Made by a program: the position numbers and the translations under genes. From contig MSHJ01000005.1 of NCBI GenBank assembly GCA_001941065.1, positions 62,001-126,000 of the forward strand: a stretch of DNA of 64,000 nt, in the 5' to 3' direction. Positions within the stretch are counted from its first letter, which is position 1, and each line of letters begins with the position of its first letter. The notes below the pieces were generated by a model. That model did not search any database. It saw only the letters and a program-made list of their open reading frames with translations, and was not told the DNA's origin. The stretch comes from Alistipes sp. Zagget8 (GTDB lineage: Bacteria > Bacteroidota > Bacteroidia > Bacteroidales > Rikenellaceae). Below are positions 45,219 through 55,228 of the stretch, one piece after another.

Positions 45219-48200
45219 ATGAAAAACTTCTACACCCTTTCCACATTGAAAAGGTCCGTATTGCGACTCTGCATGTTGGGTGCGGCGCTCGTGTGGGTCG
45301 CCGGGGCTTCGGCGCAGCCGATTAGCCTTACGATGCGCGATGCGACCATCCGGCAGGTGATCGAAAAATTGCAGAAAGAGTACGGTTATTCCTTTTCGAT
45401 TCGCACGAGCGAAGTGGACGTAAACAAGAAAATCTCCGTCACGGTGAAGGATGCCGACATCCGCAAGGTTCTCGATACCGTCTTCGCCGGAGAGAAGGTG
45501 GCTTTCACCATCGACGGTAAACTCATTTCCATTACCAAGGCAGTCGGCAAGGCCTCACCCGCTTCGGACAGGCCCATTTCAGTCAGTGGTGTGGTTCTCG
45601 ATGAACAGGGAGTGCCGGTCGTCGGCGCCGCAGTGATCGTCAAAGGCACTACACAAGGCACCTCTTCGGGTGTCGACGGAGCGTTCCGGCTTCAGATCGC
45701 ACGGCCCAATCCCGTGTTGCAGGTCTCGTTCATGGGCATGAAGACCCGGGAGATTCCCGTCACCGACGCCGCAACGGACCTGCGCATCACACTGGTTGCG
45801 GACAGCGGCGTGATCGACGATGTGGTCGTCGTGGGTTACGGTACCCAGCGCCGTTCGATGGTCACCAACGCCATCAGCCAGTTCAAGCCCGACGAGAACA
45901 ACATGCGCTCGGCGCTGAGCCCCTCCGAATTGCTTCAAGGGCGCGTGGCCGGCGTCGCGGTCTCGACCTCGTCGGGTAACCTCGGCACGGCGGAACGCAT
46001 CAGCATCCGCGGTTCCAGTTCGCTGAGCGCCAGCAATGAACCGCTTTACGTGATCGACGGCATTCCGCTCAACAACGAGGCCGGATCGCTGTACAGTTTC
46101 GGCGAGGACCTCAGTTCGCTCTCGGTGCTGAACCTTACGGACATCGAGTCGATCGAAATCCTCAAGGACGCCGCTTCCGCGGCTATCTATGGTTCGCGAG
46201 CTACTAACGGTGTGATTCTCATCACGACCAAACGGGGTCGCGAGGGCCACTCGGAGGTCAAAGTCAATTATAGTTACGGTATCTCGCAGTTTCCCAACCG
46301 AAACCGTATCAAATATGCTGATTCCCAAACGTGGGTGAACATCTATAATGAGGCCATTGACAACTACAATCGCCAGAACGGATACTCCTCCTCCGATGCG
46401 AATTGGATAGCCCATGTACGCAATCCCTTCGACGGACTTCCCGACACCGAATGGCTGGATGTCATCACCCGGTTGGGTATGGCCCATAATGCCGACGTGT
46501 CGTTCTCGGGAGGCACGCAGAAAACCAAACTCTATATCGGGGCCAGCTACGGTTACCAAGAGGGCCTTATCAAGACCAACGACATCACGAAAGTCAATCT
46601 CAAAGCCAACATTTCACACGCAGTCACCAAGTGGCTCGAGGTCGGCGCCAACATGAGCGGCAACTACCTGCAAAATAACCGGGTGCCGGGGGCATCGCTG
46701 GGATCGACGATTTTGGCCCGCGCCGTCGAACAGCGTCCGTTCGACCGTCCCTATAAACCCAACGGCGACTATTATCTGGGCGGTACCGACGAGCTTTCGC
46801 GGCACAATCCGGTGCAGATTCTCAGCGAAGAGACCTCTTACGTCAATAACTACCGCTTTCTGGGGGCTTTCTACGCGCAGGCCGCGATCACCGACAAGTT
46901 GAAGATCAAGGCTTCGTTCAATACCGATGCAGGCTACACGCTCGATTACCTCTACTACAACTCCAACCACCCTTATAAAGAGGACAATGGCCGTATCATC
47001 GAGAAGAACCGTTTCATCATGACCAACCTTGTGGAAACTTTTGCCACTTACGACAACACCTGGGGGGACTTTACGTTCGGGGTCATGGCCGGGCATTCGT
47101 TCCAGAAAACCTCGATGCGTTCGAACAGCATCGACGCACAGAATTTCCCTTCGCCGTCGTTCGACGTGGTGGGGGTGGCGGCCAACATCGCGGGTGTTTC
47201 GGGCGGCTTGGCCGAATACGCCATGGAGTCCTATTTCGGGCGTGTGAGTCTTTCGTACAAAGATCGTTATGTCATCAACGCAACGTTGCGCACCGACGGG
47301 TCAAGCCGTTTCGCTCCCGACTGCCGCTGGGGGTATTTCCCCTCGGTGTCGGTCGGTTGGAACGTTTCGAAGGAGGCTTTCTGGAACAGTCCCAAAACCG
47401 AACTGAAACTGCGTGCCAGCTACGGTAAGACAGGCAACCAGGACGGCATCAGCAACTACGGCTGGCAGCCGCTTATCAGCGGCGGCGCCAATTACGGCGG
47501 ACAGAGCGGTATCGCCGTCAGTTCGAAAGGTAATGCCAACCTCACGTGGGAAACGGCAGATCAGTACGATGTGGGTTTCGATCTCTCACTGCTGGGCGGC
47601 AAGATCAACATGATGTTCGACACTTATCTTAAAAATACCAATAACCTGCTTTACCTCAAACCTGTACACTCGACTACGGGCCAGACTTCGATGTTGAGCA
47701 ACATCGGTTCGATGCGCAACTACGGTATCGAGTTCACGCTCAATACCCATGTCAACCTGGGACCTGTGCACTGGACTTCGTCGCTGAATATCTCGCACAA
47801 CAAAAACAAACTTACCAAGTTGCTCGGTGACGATACGATTTCAATCGGTTCGAACCATGCCCTGCAGGTGGGTAAGGAGATCGGTTCATTCTACCTGCTG
47901 CGTTTCGACGGGCTCTATCAGTACGACGGCGAAGTCCCCGCTCCGGAATATGATATGGGAGTGCGTGCCGGCGACGCGAAATACTACGACAAGGATGGCA
48001 ACGGCACGATCAACGACACCGACCGCATCGTCACCGGCTCGCCCAATCCCGATTTTTCGGGAGGATGGAATAACTCCTTCACCTACAAGGGACTCAATTT
48101 GAGCGTTTTCTTCACTTACAGCTACGGTGCTGACGTTTATGCCCAATGGATGACCGGTCCGACCCGTCTGGGTAACTACCAGGGAATCTTGCAGGAGTGG

Positions 48201-48548
48201 GCTGACAACCGTTGGACGGGACCCGGCTCGACCAACGAATACCCACGGGCCGTCTATTCCTATCACGGCAACAATACCCGTAGTTCGACCTACTACCTCA
48301 AAGATGCCTCGTTCATCAAACTCAAATCGGTGATGCTCTCCTATACGCTGCCTGTACGCTGGGCACAGGCGATGCGCATGAAAAGCGTCCGGATCTATGT
48401 TCAGGGAGAGAACCTTGCTCTGATCAGCAAATATCCGGGCTGGGACCCCGAGATCTCGACGAGCCTCGATCCCTGTTTTATCGGTATTGACAACTACGGC
48501 GTTCCTGCGCCTCGCATTTTCAAAGCGGGCATAAATATCACCTTCTAA
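45219..48548 (+). CDS. SusC/RagA TonB-dependent receptor with STN signalling domain
   Basis: The 1109-residue protein has a signal peptide ending ASAQP. An STN domain (about 33-105: ISLTMRDATIRQVIEKLQKEYGY) is followed by a carboxypeptidase-D-like domain (about 118-195), the TonB-box region DDVVVVGYG near 201, the plug (GVAVSTSSGNLGTAERISIRG, IEILKDAASAAIYGSRATNGVILI) and a beta-barrel ending INITF. It imports oligosaccharides with SusD. The STN domain together with the sigma and FecR genes implies substrate-dependent trans-envelope signalling. It is 87 bp after fecR. Confidence 0.96.
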   Translation: MKNFYTLSTLKRSVLRLCMLGAALVWVAGASAQPISLTMRDATIRQVIEKLQKEYGYSFSIRTSEVDVNKKISVTVKDADIRKVLDTVFAGEKVAFTIDGKLISITKAVGKASPASDRPISVSGVVLDEQGVPVVGAAVIVKGTTQGTSSGVDGAFRLQIARPNPVLQVSFMGMKTREIPVTDAATDLRITLVADSGVIDDVVVVGYGTQRRSMVTNAISQFKPDENNMRSALSPSELLQGRVAGVAVSTSSGNLGTAERISIRGSSSLSASNEPLYVIDGIPLNNEAGSLYSFGEDLSSLSVLNLTDIESIEILKDAASAAIYGSRATNGVILITTKRGREGHSEVKVNYSYGISQFPNRNRIKYADSQTWVNIYNEAIDNYNRQNGYSSSDANWIAHVRNPFDGLPDTEWLDVITRLGMAHNADVSFSGGTQKTKLYIGASYGYQEGLIKTNDITKVNLKANISHAVTKWLEVGANMSGNYLQNNRVPGASLGSTILARAVEQRPFDRPYKPNGDYYLGGTDELSRHNPVQILSEETSYVNNYRFLGAFYAQAAITDKLKIKASFNTDAGYTLDYLYYNSNHPYKEDNGRIIEKNRFIMTNLVETFATYDNTWGDFTFGVMAGHSFQKTSMRSNSIDAQNFPSPSFDVVGVAANIAGVSGGLAEYAMESYFGRVSLSYKDRYVINATLRTDGSSRFAPDCRWGYFPSVSVGWNVSKEAFWNSPKTELKLRASYGKTGNQDGISNYGWQPLISGGANYGGQSGIAVSSKGNANLTWETADQYDVGFDLSLLGGKINMMFDTYLKNTNNLLYLKPVHSTTGQTSMLSNIGSMRNYGIEFTLNTHVNLGPVHWTSSLNISHNKNKLTKLLGDDTISIGSNHALQVGKEIGSFYLLRFDGLYQYDGEVPAPEYDMGVRAGDAKYYDKDGNGTINDTDRIVTGSPNPDFSGGWNNSFTYKGLNLSVFFTYSYGADVYAQWMTGPTRLGNYQGILQEWADNRWTGPGSTNEYPRAVYSYHGNNTRSSTYYLKDASFIKLKSVMLSYTLPVRWAQAMRMKSVRIYVQGENLALISKYPGWDPEISTSLDPCFIGIDNYGVPAPRIFKAGINITF

Positions 48549-48560
48549 AACGCACGGACC

Positions 48561-49853
48561 ATGAACAGACATTTCAAACTATTTGCAATAGCGTTTACCG
48601 CAGGCATGCTGGCGTCAGGTACAAGTTGCCAGAGTATGCTCGACCTCGAACCCCATTCGGCTGTATCGCCCGGTTCGGTCAACTCAAAGGATATCGAAGC
48701 GCTGCGGGCGGGCATGTACGCCAAAGTTCAGGAACTGCCCCAGCGTGAATCTTACATCATGTTCGATCTCTTCGGCGGCAACCTCACCACCAAATCGAGC
48801 GTCAATTCACTCGATCTGATCAATTCATTGTCGAGTGCCCTGAACAGTATCGTCGAAGCGCAGTGGCAGGGTTATTACCAGGCGCTGATGCAGGTTAACA
48901 ACGTTTACTCCATCGCGCAATCGCTATCTGCGGGGACGCAACGCGATCTGGTGATGGGCGAATGCCACTATTTCCGCGCTTACCTGCACCTCTGTCTGGT
49001 GACGCGCTTCGGCGATGTGCCGCTCATGCGTGAAAATACCGATGCGCTGGTTTCGCGGACTCCGGCCGCCGAGGTCTGGGAGTTCATCGACGAAGAACTG
49101 CGTCTGGCTGTTCAGAACCTGGGTGCCCCTTCGGCGGGTTATTATTACCTCTCGGCAGATGCCGCAAAGGCCCTCAAAGCTCGTGTGGCACTTTATCGGG
49201 GGCGCAAAACAGAGGCTTGCGAGCTGGCCGAGAGTCTGATTGCCGATGCACGCTACGATTTGGATGATTTCGATAAGATTTTCCGGGCCAAGAGCAACAA
49301 AGAGCTGATCTTTGCCTTCTCCTGTCTGACGAGCGACAACTCGAAAATCTCCGTCAGTGCGCTGTTCTATTCCTATAATCACCCCAATTCGGGCAGCTAC
49401 GTTTATCGGCCGGCCGGCGAGGTAATGACGCTCTACGACGACGGAGACCTGCGCAAGGAGATTTCGATCACCACGCTCGATAACCTCGATTTCATCAACA
49501 AGTACCCCAGCGGACAGACAGGGACCGATCCGATGGTTATTTCGCGTCTGGCCGAGATGTATCTCATCAGCGCCGAGGCACAGGGGGTCGAGAAAGGCCT
49601 TCCGCGCCTGAACGAACTGCGCAACCGTCGCGGTCTGGCGAATATCTACCCCTCGTCCGAGGCTAAATTCATCGATGCCCTTCTTGAAGAGCGCCGCCGC
49701 GAACTGTTGTGCGAGAATCACCGCTGGTATGACCTCGTACGGTTGGGCAAGGCTGTCGAGGTGCTTGGCATCCAACCTTACCAAACCCTGATGCCCGTTC
49801 CGGCCAGTGAGCGCTCTGCCAACAAAAATCTGACACAGAACGACGGTTATTGA
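48561..49853 (+). CDS. SusD/RagB glycan-binding lipoprotein
   Basis: The 430-residue protein has the lipobox ASGTSC with Cys23. The TPR-rich SusD fold is seen in GMYAKVQELPQR, MGECHYFRAYLHLCLVTRFGDVPLM, AALKARVALYRG-type helices and the C-terminal LLEERRRELLCENHRWYDLVRLGK. It is shorter than most SusD proteins (500-600 residues). It caps the SusC barrel and holds the glycan. It is 12 bp after SusC. Confidence 0.95.
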   Translation: MNRHFKLFAIAFTAGMLASGTSCQSMLDLEPHSAVSPGSVNSKDIEALRAGMYAKVQELPQRESYIMFDLFGGNLTTKSSVNSLDLINSLSSALNSIVEAQWQGYYQALMQVNNVYSIAQSLSAGTQRDLVMGECHYFRAYLHLCLVTRFGDVPLMRENTDALVSRTPAAEVWEFIDEELRLAVQNLGAPSAGYYYLSADAAKALKARVALYRGRKTEACELAESLIADARYDLDDFDKIFRAKSNKELIFAFSCLTSDNSKISVSALFYSYNHPNSGSYVYRPAGEVMTLYDDGDLRKEISITTLDNLDFINKYPSGQTGTDPMVISRLAEMYLISAEAQGVEKGLPRLNELRNRRGLANIYPSSEAKFIDALLEERRRELLCENHRWYDLVRLGKAVEVLGIQPYQTLMPVPASERSANKNLTQNDGY

Positions 49854-49876
49854 TCCAACTCTAAAATTGTCGATTT

Positions 49877-50797
49877 ATGAAATTCAACAAACACATATCC
49901 TATTTCGTCCTGCTGACGCTCCTGACGACCGCCTGCGGCGACGATGCGTTCGACCGGCCCGATTATTACGATCGCACGGCTTCGACACGCCTCGGACAGC
50001 AACTCGTAGACGGTTCAGGCGATTACATCGGACATGTCAAAAACGACTCTGAAACACGTCCCGTGCAGGGTGTGAGCCTGTTGCGCATGGGTTATCTCAA
50101 CGCCAAGGGACAGGCCATGCAGTTGTTTCTCTATAAAGTGAGTCTGGGCGACATTTCGATTCGCGTAACCCTTCCTGGCGACAAATATGACCCCGGTACG
50201 CTCGAAAATCTGACCAGACAGGCTTCGATACTCGAAGATAAGAGTGTCTACACTGTTTGGGGGGCTGTCAGTGGCGGACCCTTTGGCTCCAATGGACAGC
50301 CGACGGGTATTCTCCATCACGAAGGGACGGCGCTCAAAGAGTCGGCAGATGCCTCTTCCGAAGGTTTTTTTGCTATCCTCGACGACGGACAGGCCGTCTG
50401 CCTCGCCACGGCTGACTATGCTTCGGTGAAACACCGTATACAGGAAGCTGTCGGCGGTGAAACCCGGCTGATTGAGAACGGGTACCGACTGCCCCAAAGC
50501 TCCGAGACAGCCATGGCACGCACCGCCGTAGGCGTCTCGGAGGACGGTGGTGAAGTGTACCTGCTTACCGTCGACGGCAGCGATTTCTACTATTCGAACG
50601 GCATCAGTTATGACGACATGGCCGCACTGATGAAGGGTTGCGGAGCCCACAACTCCATGACGCTATGCAGTAGTCAGAACGTCACGGCCGTCTGGCGCAA
50701 TGAGCGGCTGAGTACGTTGTTCGACCTGCTGAACAAACCGGCGAACAAAGGTATCGAATCTCCGATAGCCAACGGCCTGGCCATTGTCGAACGCTAA
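49877..50797 (+). CDS. Lipoprotein of the NAGPA (phosphodiester glycosidase) family, degenerate active site
   Basis: The 306-residue protein has the lipobox LTTAC with Cys20. The family skeleton is seen in VWGAVSGGPFGSNGQPTGILHHEG, FFAILDDG, MARTAVGVSEDGGEVYLLTVDG and SPIANGLAIVER. The position of the LDGGGSS motif reads TLCSSQNVT, so the hallmark glycines and Asp are gone. It probably binds the glycan in place of cutting it, like a surface glycan-binding protein placed after SusD in many PULs. It lies 23 bp after the SusD gene. Confidence 0.75.
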   Translation: MKFNKHISYFVLLTLLTTACGDDAFDRPDYYDRTASTRLGQQLVDGSGDYIGHVKNDSETRPVQGVSLLRMGYLNAKGQAMQLFLYKVSLGDISIRVTLPGDKYDPGTLENLTRQASILEDKSVYTVWGAVSGGPFGSNGQPTGILHHEGTALKESADASSEGFFAILDDGQAVCLATADYASVKHRIQEAVGGETRLIENGYRLPQSSETAMARTAVGVSEDGGEVYLLTVDGSDFYYSNGISYDDMAALMKGCGAHNSMTLCSSQNVTAVWRNERLSTLFDLLNKPANKGIESPIANGLAIVER

Positions 50798-50811
50798 AAA
50801 CAAACGCAACC

Positions 50812-52584
50812 ATGAAAAACATACGTATCTTATTCCATACGGCACTCCTGGTCGCAACTGCGGTCTTTACGGCGTGTCTCGACGCGACGGACGACTCGGG
50901 ATTTATTCCCGAAACGCCCCGGATCGCGTTTGAGGAACCGACGCTTACGATCGAAAAAACCGGTGGCGATCAAACAATAACAATCGTCTCGAACCTCCCG
51001 TGGCGGTTGAAAAGCGACGTCTCGTGGGTTGTGCTCACCACTGTCAACGGACAAGGCAGCGGGACGGTAAAATTTAATGTCTTACGTAACCGCACGCGTG
51101 ACGAACGTCACGGCACGATCACAGCTTATATCACCGACGACTGTACGGCAACGCTCTCGCTGACCCAGCTCCCGGCTGAAGCTTCGGAAAATTTCACCTA
51201 CTATGTCAAGACTGACGGCGATGCGCTTGCTTCGGGACTTTCGTGGGAGGAGGCGACGACGCTGCCCACAGCCTTGGAAAATGCCGGTGACGGCGATGTC
51301 ATCTGCCTTGCCGCGGGAACCTATGCCCCCGTGGCGCTGCTCACCGGCGGCGAGACCGAGGAGGAAAAGACTTTCGAGATACACAGCAATTTCACCCTTG
51401 AAGGCGGTTATCCGGCCGATGCTGTGACGGGGGCTGTGGCTGATCCTTCGGCCAACGAAACCGTTTTGAGCGGCAATCTCGGCGCGGTGTCGGCTTATCA
51501 TGTAGTGACCGTCACGGCATCGAAATCGACACTCCATACCGCTGTGCTGAAAAATCTCACCATTTCGGATGGCGTGGGCTACAAAACCAACGAGGAACTG
51601 CGGCGCGTCGTGGGCGGTGCGGTGATCGACGCTGCATTGGGCGGCGGCCTTTTCGTCGGGGTTTCTAACCTCAGCGTCGTCAACTGCCGTATCGCGGATA
51701 ACGAAGCCTGCCACTCGGGCGGCGTGCATGTCTATGTAGGTGCTGAGGTCAGCTTCGAAGGATGCACCATCGCCAACAACACGGCTTCGAACAACGGCGG
51801 TGGCATTTGGAACCAGGGAGCCGTGGTTTACATGAACGGTTGTACGATTTCCGGTAACGTTAGCGGCCAGCAGGCGGCCGGGTTCTACTCGATCGACTCG
51901 GGCGGAGGCAGGAGCATCAGCCGTATTAGCAACACGACCATTTCGGACAATGACAACACCCGTTTGAATACAAAACGTTCGGGCGGCGGCGTCTATATTC
52001 GTGCCGGCTCCGACGCCGTGTTCACCAACTGCACTTTCACGGGCAATAAAGCCGGCTACGGCGGTGCCATAGCGGGCCATGGGACCGGAGCGCTTTCCGC
52101 CACGACGCTCTGCATCAGTTGCACCTTCACGAATAATTTGGCCAATGACGGCGGCGGCGCTCTGTTCGCTTACAACAATTATGCGGATGTCGTGGCTCGG
52201 AACTCGATCGTTTCAGGTAACAGCGGTCCGACCGACAGTGGCGACATGGGAGTACTGGCAGGCGTTGACGCTTCGCATGTGCGGGTCTTCTCATCGATTG
52301 CCGGCGGTCAGTTGTTCGACAATGCCGGCGGAGCGGTCGGAGGATGGAGCTTCAGTGCCTCGACGATGCTCGGCGAGCTGGGCTTCCACGCCGGAGGCGT
52401 GACGCGCACCTATCCGCTTATGGAATCTGCTGACAATCCTGCGATTGGCCAGGGCCTCACCGTGGACGAATTAAGGGCTCTCGCCGCTTCATGTACCCCG
52501 GCTGTCAATGAAACAATCGTTGCCGCAGACCAAAACGGTACGCCGCGCGGCGGTCGTTCGATCGGAGCCGTTACAGCACAATGA
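50812..52584 (+). CDS. Lipoprotein: BACON domain and parallel beta-helix
   Basis: The 590-residue protein has the lipobox VFTAC with Cys22. Residues about 36-120 are a BACON domain (TIVSNLPWRLKSDVSWVVL). From about 132 on, TYYVKTDGDALASGLSWEEATTLPTALENAGDGDVICLAAGTYAP starts a right-handed beta-helix with repeats such as NCRIADNEA, CTIANNTAS and CTISGNVSG. The last part resembles a choice-of-anchor Q domain (DNPAIGQG). It is a candidate surface glycan-binding or lyase-like protein; no catalytic lyase motif is evident. It is 15 bp after the previous gene. Confidence 0.85.
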   Translation: MKNIRILFHTALLVATAVFTACLDATDDSGFIPETPRIAFEEPTLTIEKTGGDQTITIVSNLPWRLKSDVSWVVLTTVNGQGSGTVKFNVLRNRTRDERHGTITAYITDDCTATLSLTQLPAEASENFTYYVKTDGDALASGLSWEEATTLPTALENAGDGDVICLAAGTYAPVALLTGGETEEEKTFEIHSNFTLEGGYPADAVTGAVADPSANETVLSGNLGAVSAYHVVTVTASKSTLHTAVLKNLTISDGVGYKTNEELRRVVGGAVIDAALGGGLFVGVSNLSVVNCRIADNEACHSGGVHVYVGAEVSFEGCTIANNTASNNGGGIWNQGAVVYMNGCTISGNVSGQQAAGFYSIDSGGGRSISRISNTTISDNDNTRLNTKRSGGGVYIRAGSDAVFTNCTFTGNKAGYGGAIAGHGTGALSATTLCISCTFTNNLANDGGGALFAYNNYADVVARNSIVSGNSGPTDSGDMGVLAGVDASHVRVFSSIAGGQLFDNAGGAVGGWSFSASTMLGELGFHAGGVTRTYPLMESADNPAIGQGLTVDELRALAASCTPAVNETIVAADQNGTPRGGRSIGAVTAQ

Positions 52585-52616
52585 AACCTGAAAATAAACC
52601 CCAAAATACCCAGAAC

Positions 52617-55211
52617 ATGAAAACTTCGAAACGTTACTTGCTGTCGCTCATGGCCCTGCTCTCCCTGGTTGGCTGTTCGGACGACGATACGACGACCGGC
52701 AGCGGCAGCAACGGATTCCGCATCATAGCGTCCGTCGACGACGCATTGGAACAGACCTCCTGGCAGCCTGGCGACCAGATCAAGGTGGTCAGCGGTGACG
52801 AACTCTATACTTTCGTCACCGAGGCGGGAGGAGCAATGGCTGAATTCACCGACCGTGATAACCTGCTGTCGGCGGATCTTGCGGGCAGCGGTCCGCTGAG
52901 TGCTTACCATGAGTGTACCTCGATGTACGGGACTTTCCGCATCCAGACCGAACAGACGGTCAACGACGGTGTCAATACGGCGCGTGTTCCGATGTTCGCT
53001 TATACGATGAACACGCCCGAGCAGAATCGGCTGCAACTTACGTTCCGGCCGCTGGCGTCGGTATTGGAACTGACCGTCGAACCTTATGACATCACCGTTA
53101 CCCAGCTCACGATCACTCCGGCCGAAGAGGCCACGATCAGCGGTGGTGCCATGGCCGGCGGATTCACGGTCAACGCAGCGCAGAGCACCGTGGCGATCAA
53201 TAACGGCATCAACTCGCTTGCTCTGCGTTTCAACGGAGGACTGAACCTCTCCGAAGGGACTACGCTGCGCATCCCGATCGGTTGGTTTGCCGTCGAAGGG
53301 GGACTGACACTCACGTTTCGCTACGGGACAAAGGACTACTCTTCGACCATTTGGGCCGATGACGGTGTCGTCCGGACCTTCACCGACAATAACGGGTTCA
53401 AGCAGGCGCGTCTGATACGGGAGACTTTCGAATTCGACGCCAACTCGTTCCCTCGTGCCTATTATGTGAAGACGGGAGGAACGCCCTCCGGCAAGGGACT
53501 TTCTTGGGATGCCCCGACGACGCTCGCGTCGGCTTTGCGCAATGCCATGTCGGGTTCGACCATTCACATTGCAGCCGGCACCTATTCGCCCGAAGACGTA
53601 CTCACGGGAACAGAAGAGGCCGAAGGCAACAAGACGTTCGAGATTGCCCGGAATGTCACCCTCATCGGCGGATACCCGGCTGATGCTGCGGAAGGTGCGG
53701 CGGCAGATCCTACGGCCAACGCGACGATTCTCGACGGCGGCGGCAAGAGTTTTCATACGGTGGTTGTGTCGGCCCCGCAGGTCGCAGGCGAAAAAGTCGT
53801 AATGCGCGGTATGACCATTCGCGGCGGCAAAAACGCTGTGGCGAATGAAGGAGCCGTGGAGATCAACGGTGTGAATCTCGCCGACAACTATGCGGCTGGT
53901 ATTGCTGTGGTGGGGACGAGAGCTGAATTGACCGGCTGCACAATCACGGAGAATGAAGGCAACAGTGCTGCGGGCCTCTTCGTCGTTCGGTCCGAATTGA
54001 CTGTTACCGACTGTAAGATCATCGGCAATACGTCCGCGGCCAACGGCGGCGGTGCATGGATCACTACGGGCACCGACCTTACGATGTCGGGAACCACAAT
54101 CGGGGATAACCGGACCACGGGTTCGTCGGCCGTTGCCGCAGGTCTTTACCTCTACGCTCCGGCAGGTGCGTCGCTCGACGCCGAACTCTCCGGATGCGAC
54201 ATCACCGGGAACACCACCGCGGGCGGAGCGGCCGGAGGTATGTATATTCGTGACGACAGCGGCAGTCAGTCGCTCAAGGCCGCTTTCTCGGATTGCCGGA
54301 TCATCGGTAACAAGGGTGCGATGGGCGGTGCATTCCAGGTGCTGAACGCCCGGGCGACCTTCTCGGGATGCCGTATCGCCGACAATGAGGCCAGCGGCAA
54401 CGGTCTGGTCTACATCACCACTACCGGCTCGGCGAATGCCGACGTTCTGTTCGACAAGTGCACCGTCTGCGATAACACGACAACGGGAGCGGCCGTGGCT
54501 TCGGGACTCTATGTTTACAACAACGGCGGCGCGATCGATGTCGTTGTTTCCAATTCGACGTTCTCGGGAAATATAACGGCGGGTCGCGGCGGTGCGATCT
54601 ATGCCCGCAACAACCAGACAGGCGATTTGAACGTGACATGTGTGAACTCGACTTTCGCTGCCAATCAGAGCGGCAGCTACGGAGGAGCTATCGCCATGTA
54701 CGGTGCTGCGACCAAAAAAGTCAACGTTTCGCTGATCAGTTGTACGCTGACCGCTAACAAGGATACGCATGCTTCGGCGCTCGGCGGCGGTGTGGGGCTG
54801 GAGACTGCGGGACTTTCGTTGACGACAGCGAACAGCATCGTTTCGGGCAATACGGCGAATGAGGCTGCCAGCGATGTCTTTGTGAAGGCCGGGATTACGG
54901 CTGTCGTAGAACACCGGAATTCGATCGTTGGTGACAAATTCTACGATGCGTCGGGAACCGAGCAGACTACGACGCCCGTTTTCACTGCTTCGACGATGCT
55001 TGCAGAACTGGCCGATAACGGCGGTCCGACGAAAACCTGCAAGTTGATCGGCAACGCCTCGACCAATTTCGCGTTCGGCAACGGCATGACCGTCGCGGCG
55101 CTCAAAGCCCTGGCTTCGGCCGACATTGCAGCCGATGTGCTGGGAGCAGACCAGACAGGCGCGACCCGCAGCGATACGGACCGTATAATCGGTGCCTGTG
55201 TAAAGAAGTAA
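52617..55211 (+). CDS. Lipoprotein: fimbrillin-like domain and parallel beta-helix
   Basis: The 864-residue protein has the lipobox LVGC with Cys20 when started at ATG 52617; the ATG at 52581 overlaps the previous stop but would put 12 residues ahead of the signal. Residues about 30-280 resemble a fimbrillin-like domain (GFRIIASVDDALEQTSWQPGDQI). The rest is a long right-handed beta-helix with CTITENEGN, CKIIGNTSA, CDITGNTT and CRIADNEAS repeats and a C-terminal segment (ALASADIAADVLGADQTG) like that of the previous protein. The two beta-helix proteins are partial paralogs. It may bind or process the same glycan. Confidence 0.82.
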   Translation: MKTSKRYLLSLMALLSLVGCSDDDTTTGSGSNGFRIIASVDDALEQTSWQPGDQIKVVSGDELYTFVTEAGGAMAEFTDRDNLLSADLAGSGPLSAYHECTSMYGTFRIQTEQTVNDGVNTARVPMFAYTMNTPEQNRLQLTFRPLASVLELTVEPYDITVTQLTITPAEEATISGGAMAGGFTVNAAQSTVAINNGINSLALRFNGGLNLSEGTTLRIPIGWFAVEGGLTLTFRYGTKDYSSTIWADDGVVRTFTDNNGFKQARLIRETFEFDANSFPRAYYVKTGGTPSGKGLSWDAPTTLASALRNAMSGSTIHIAAGTYSPEDVLTGTEEAEGNKTFEIARNVTLIGGYPADAAEGAAADPTANATILDGGGKSFHTVVVSAPQVAGEKVVMRGMTIRGGKNAVANEGAVEINGVNLADNYAAGIAVVGTRAELTGCTITENEGNSAAGLFVVRSELTVTDCKIIGNTSAANGGGAWITTGTDLTMSGTTIGDNRTTGSSAVAAGLYLYAPAGASLDAELSGCDITGNTTAGGAAGGMYIRDDSGSQSLKAAFSDCRIIGNKGAMGGAFQVLNARATFSGCRIADNEASGNGLVYITTTGSANADVLFDKCTVCDNTTTGAAVASGLYVYNNGGAIDVVVSNSTFSGNITAGRGGAIYARNNQTGDLNVTCVNSTFAANQSGSYGGAIAMYGAATKKVNVSLISCTLTANKDTHASALGGGVGLETAGLSLTTANSIVSGNTANEAASDVFVKAGITAVVEHRNSIVGDKFYDASGTEQTTTPVFTASTMLAELADNGGPTKTCKLIGNASTNFAFGNGMTVAALKALASADIAADVLGADQTGATRSDTDRIIGACVKK

Positions 55212-55228
55212 CTTAGATGATTTTCGCT

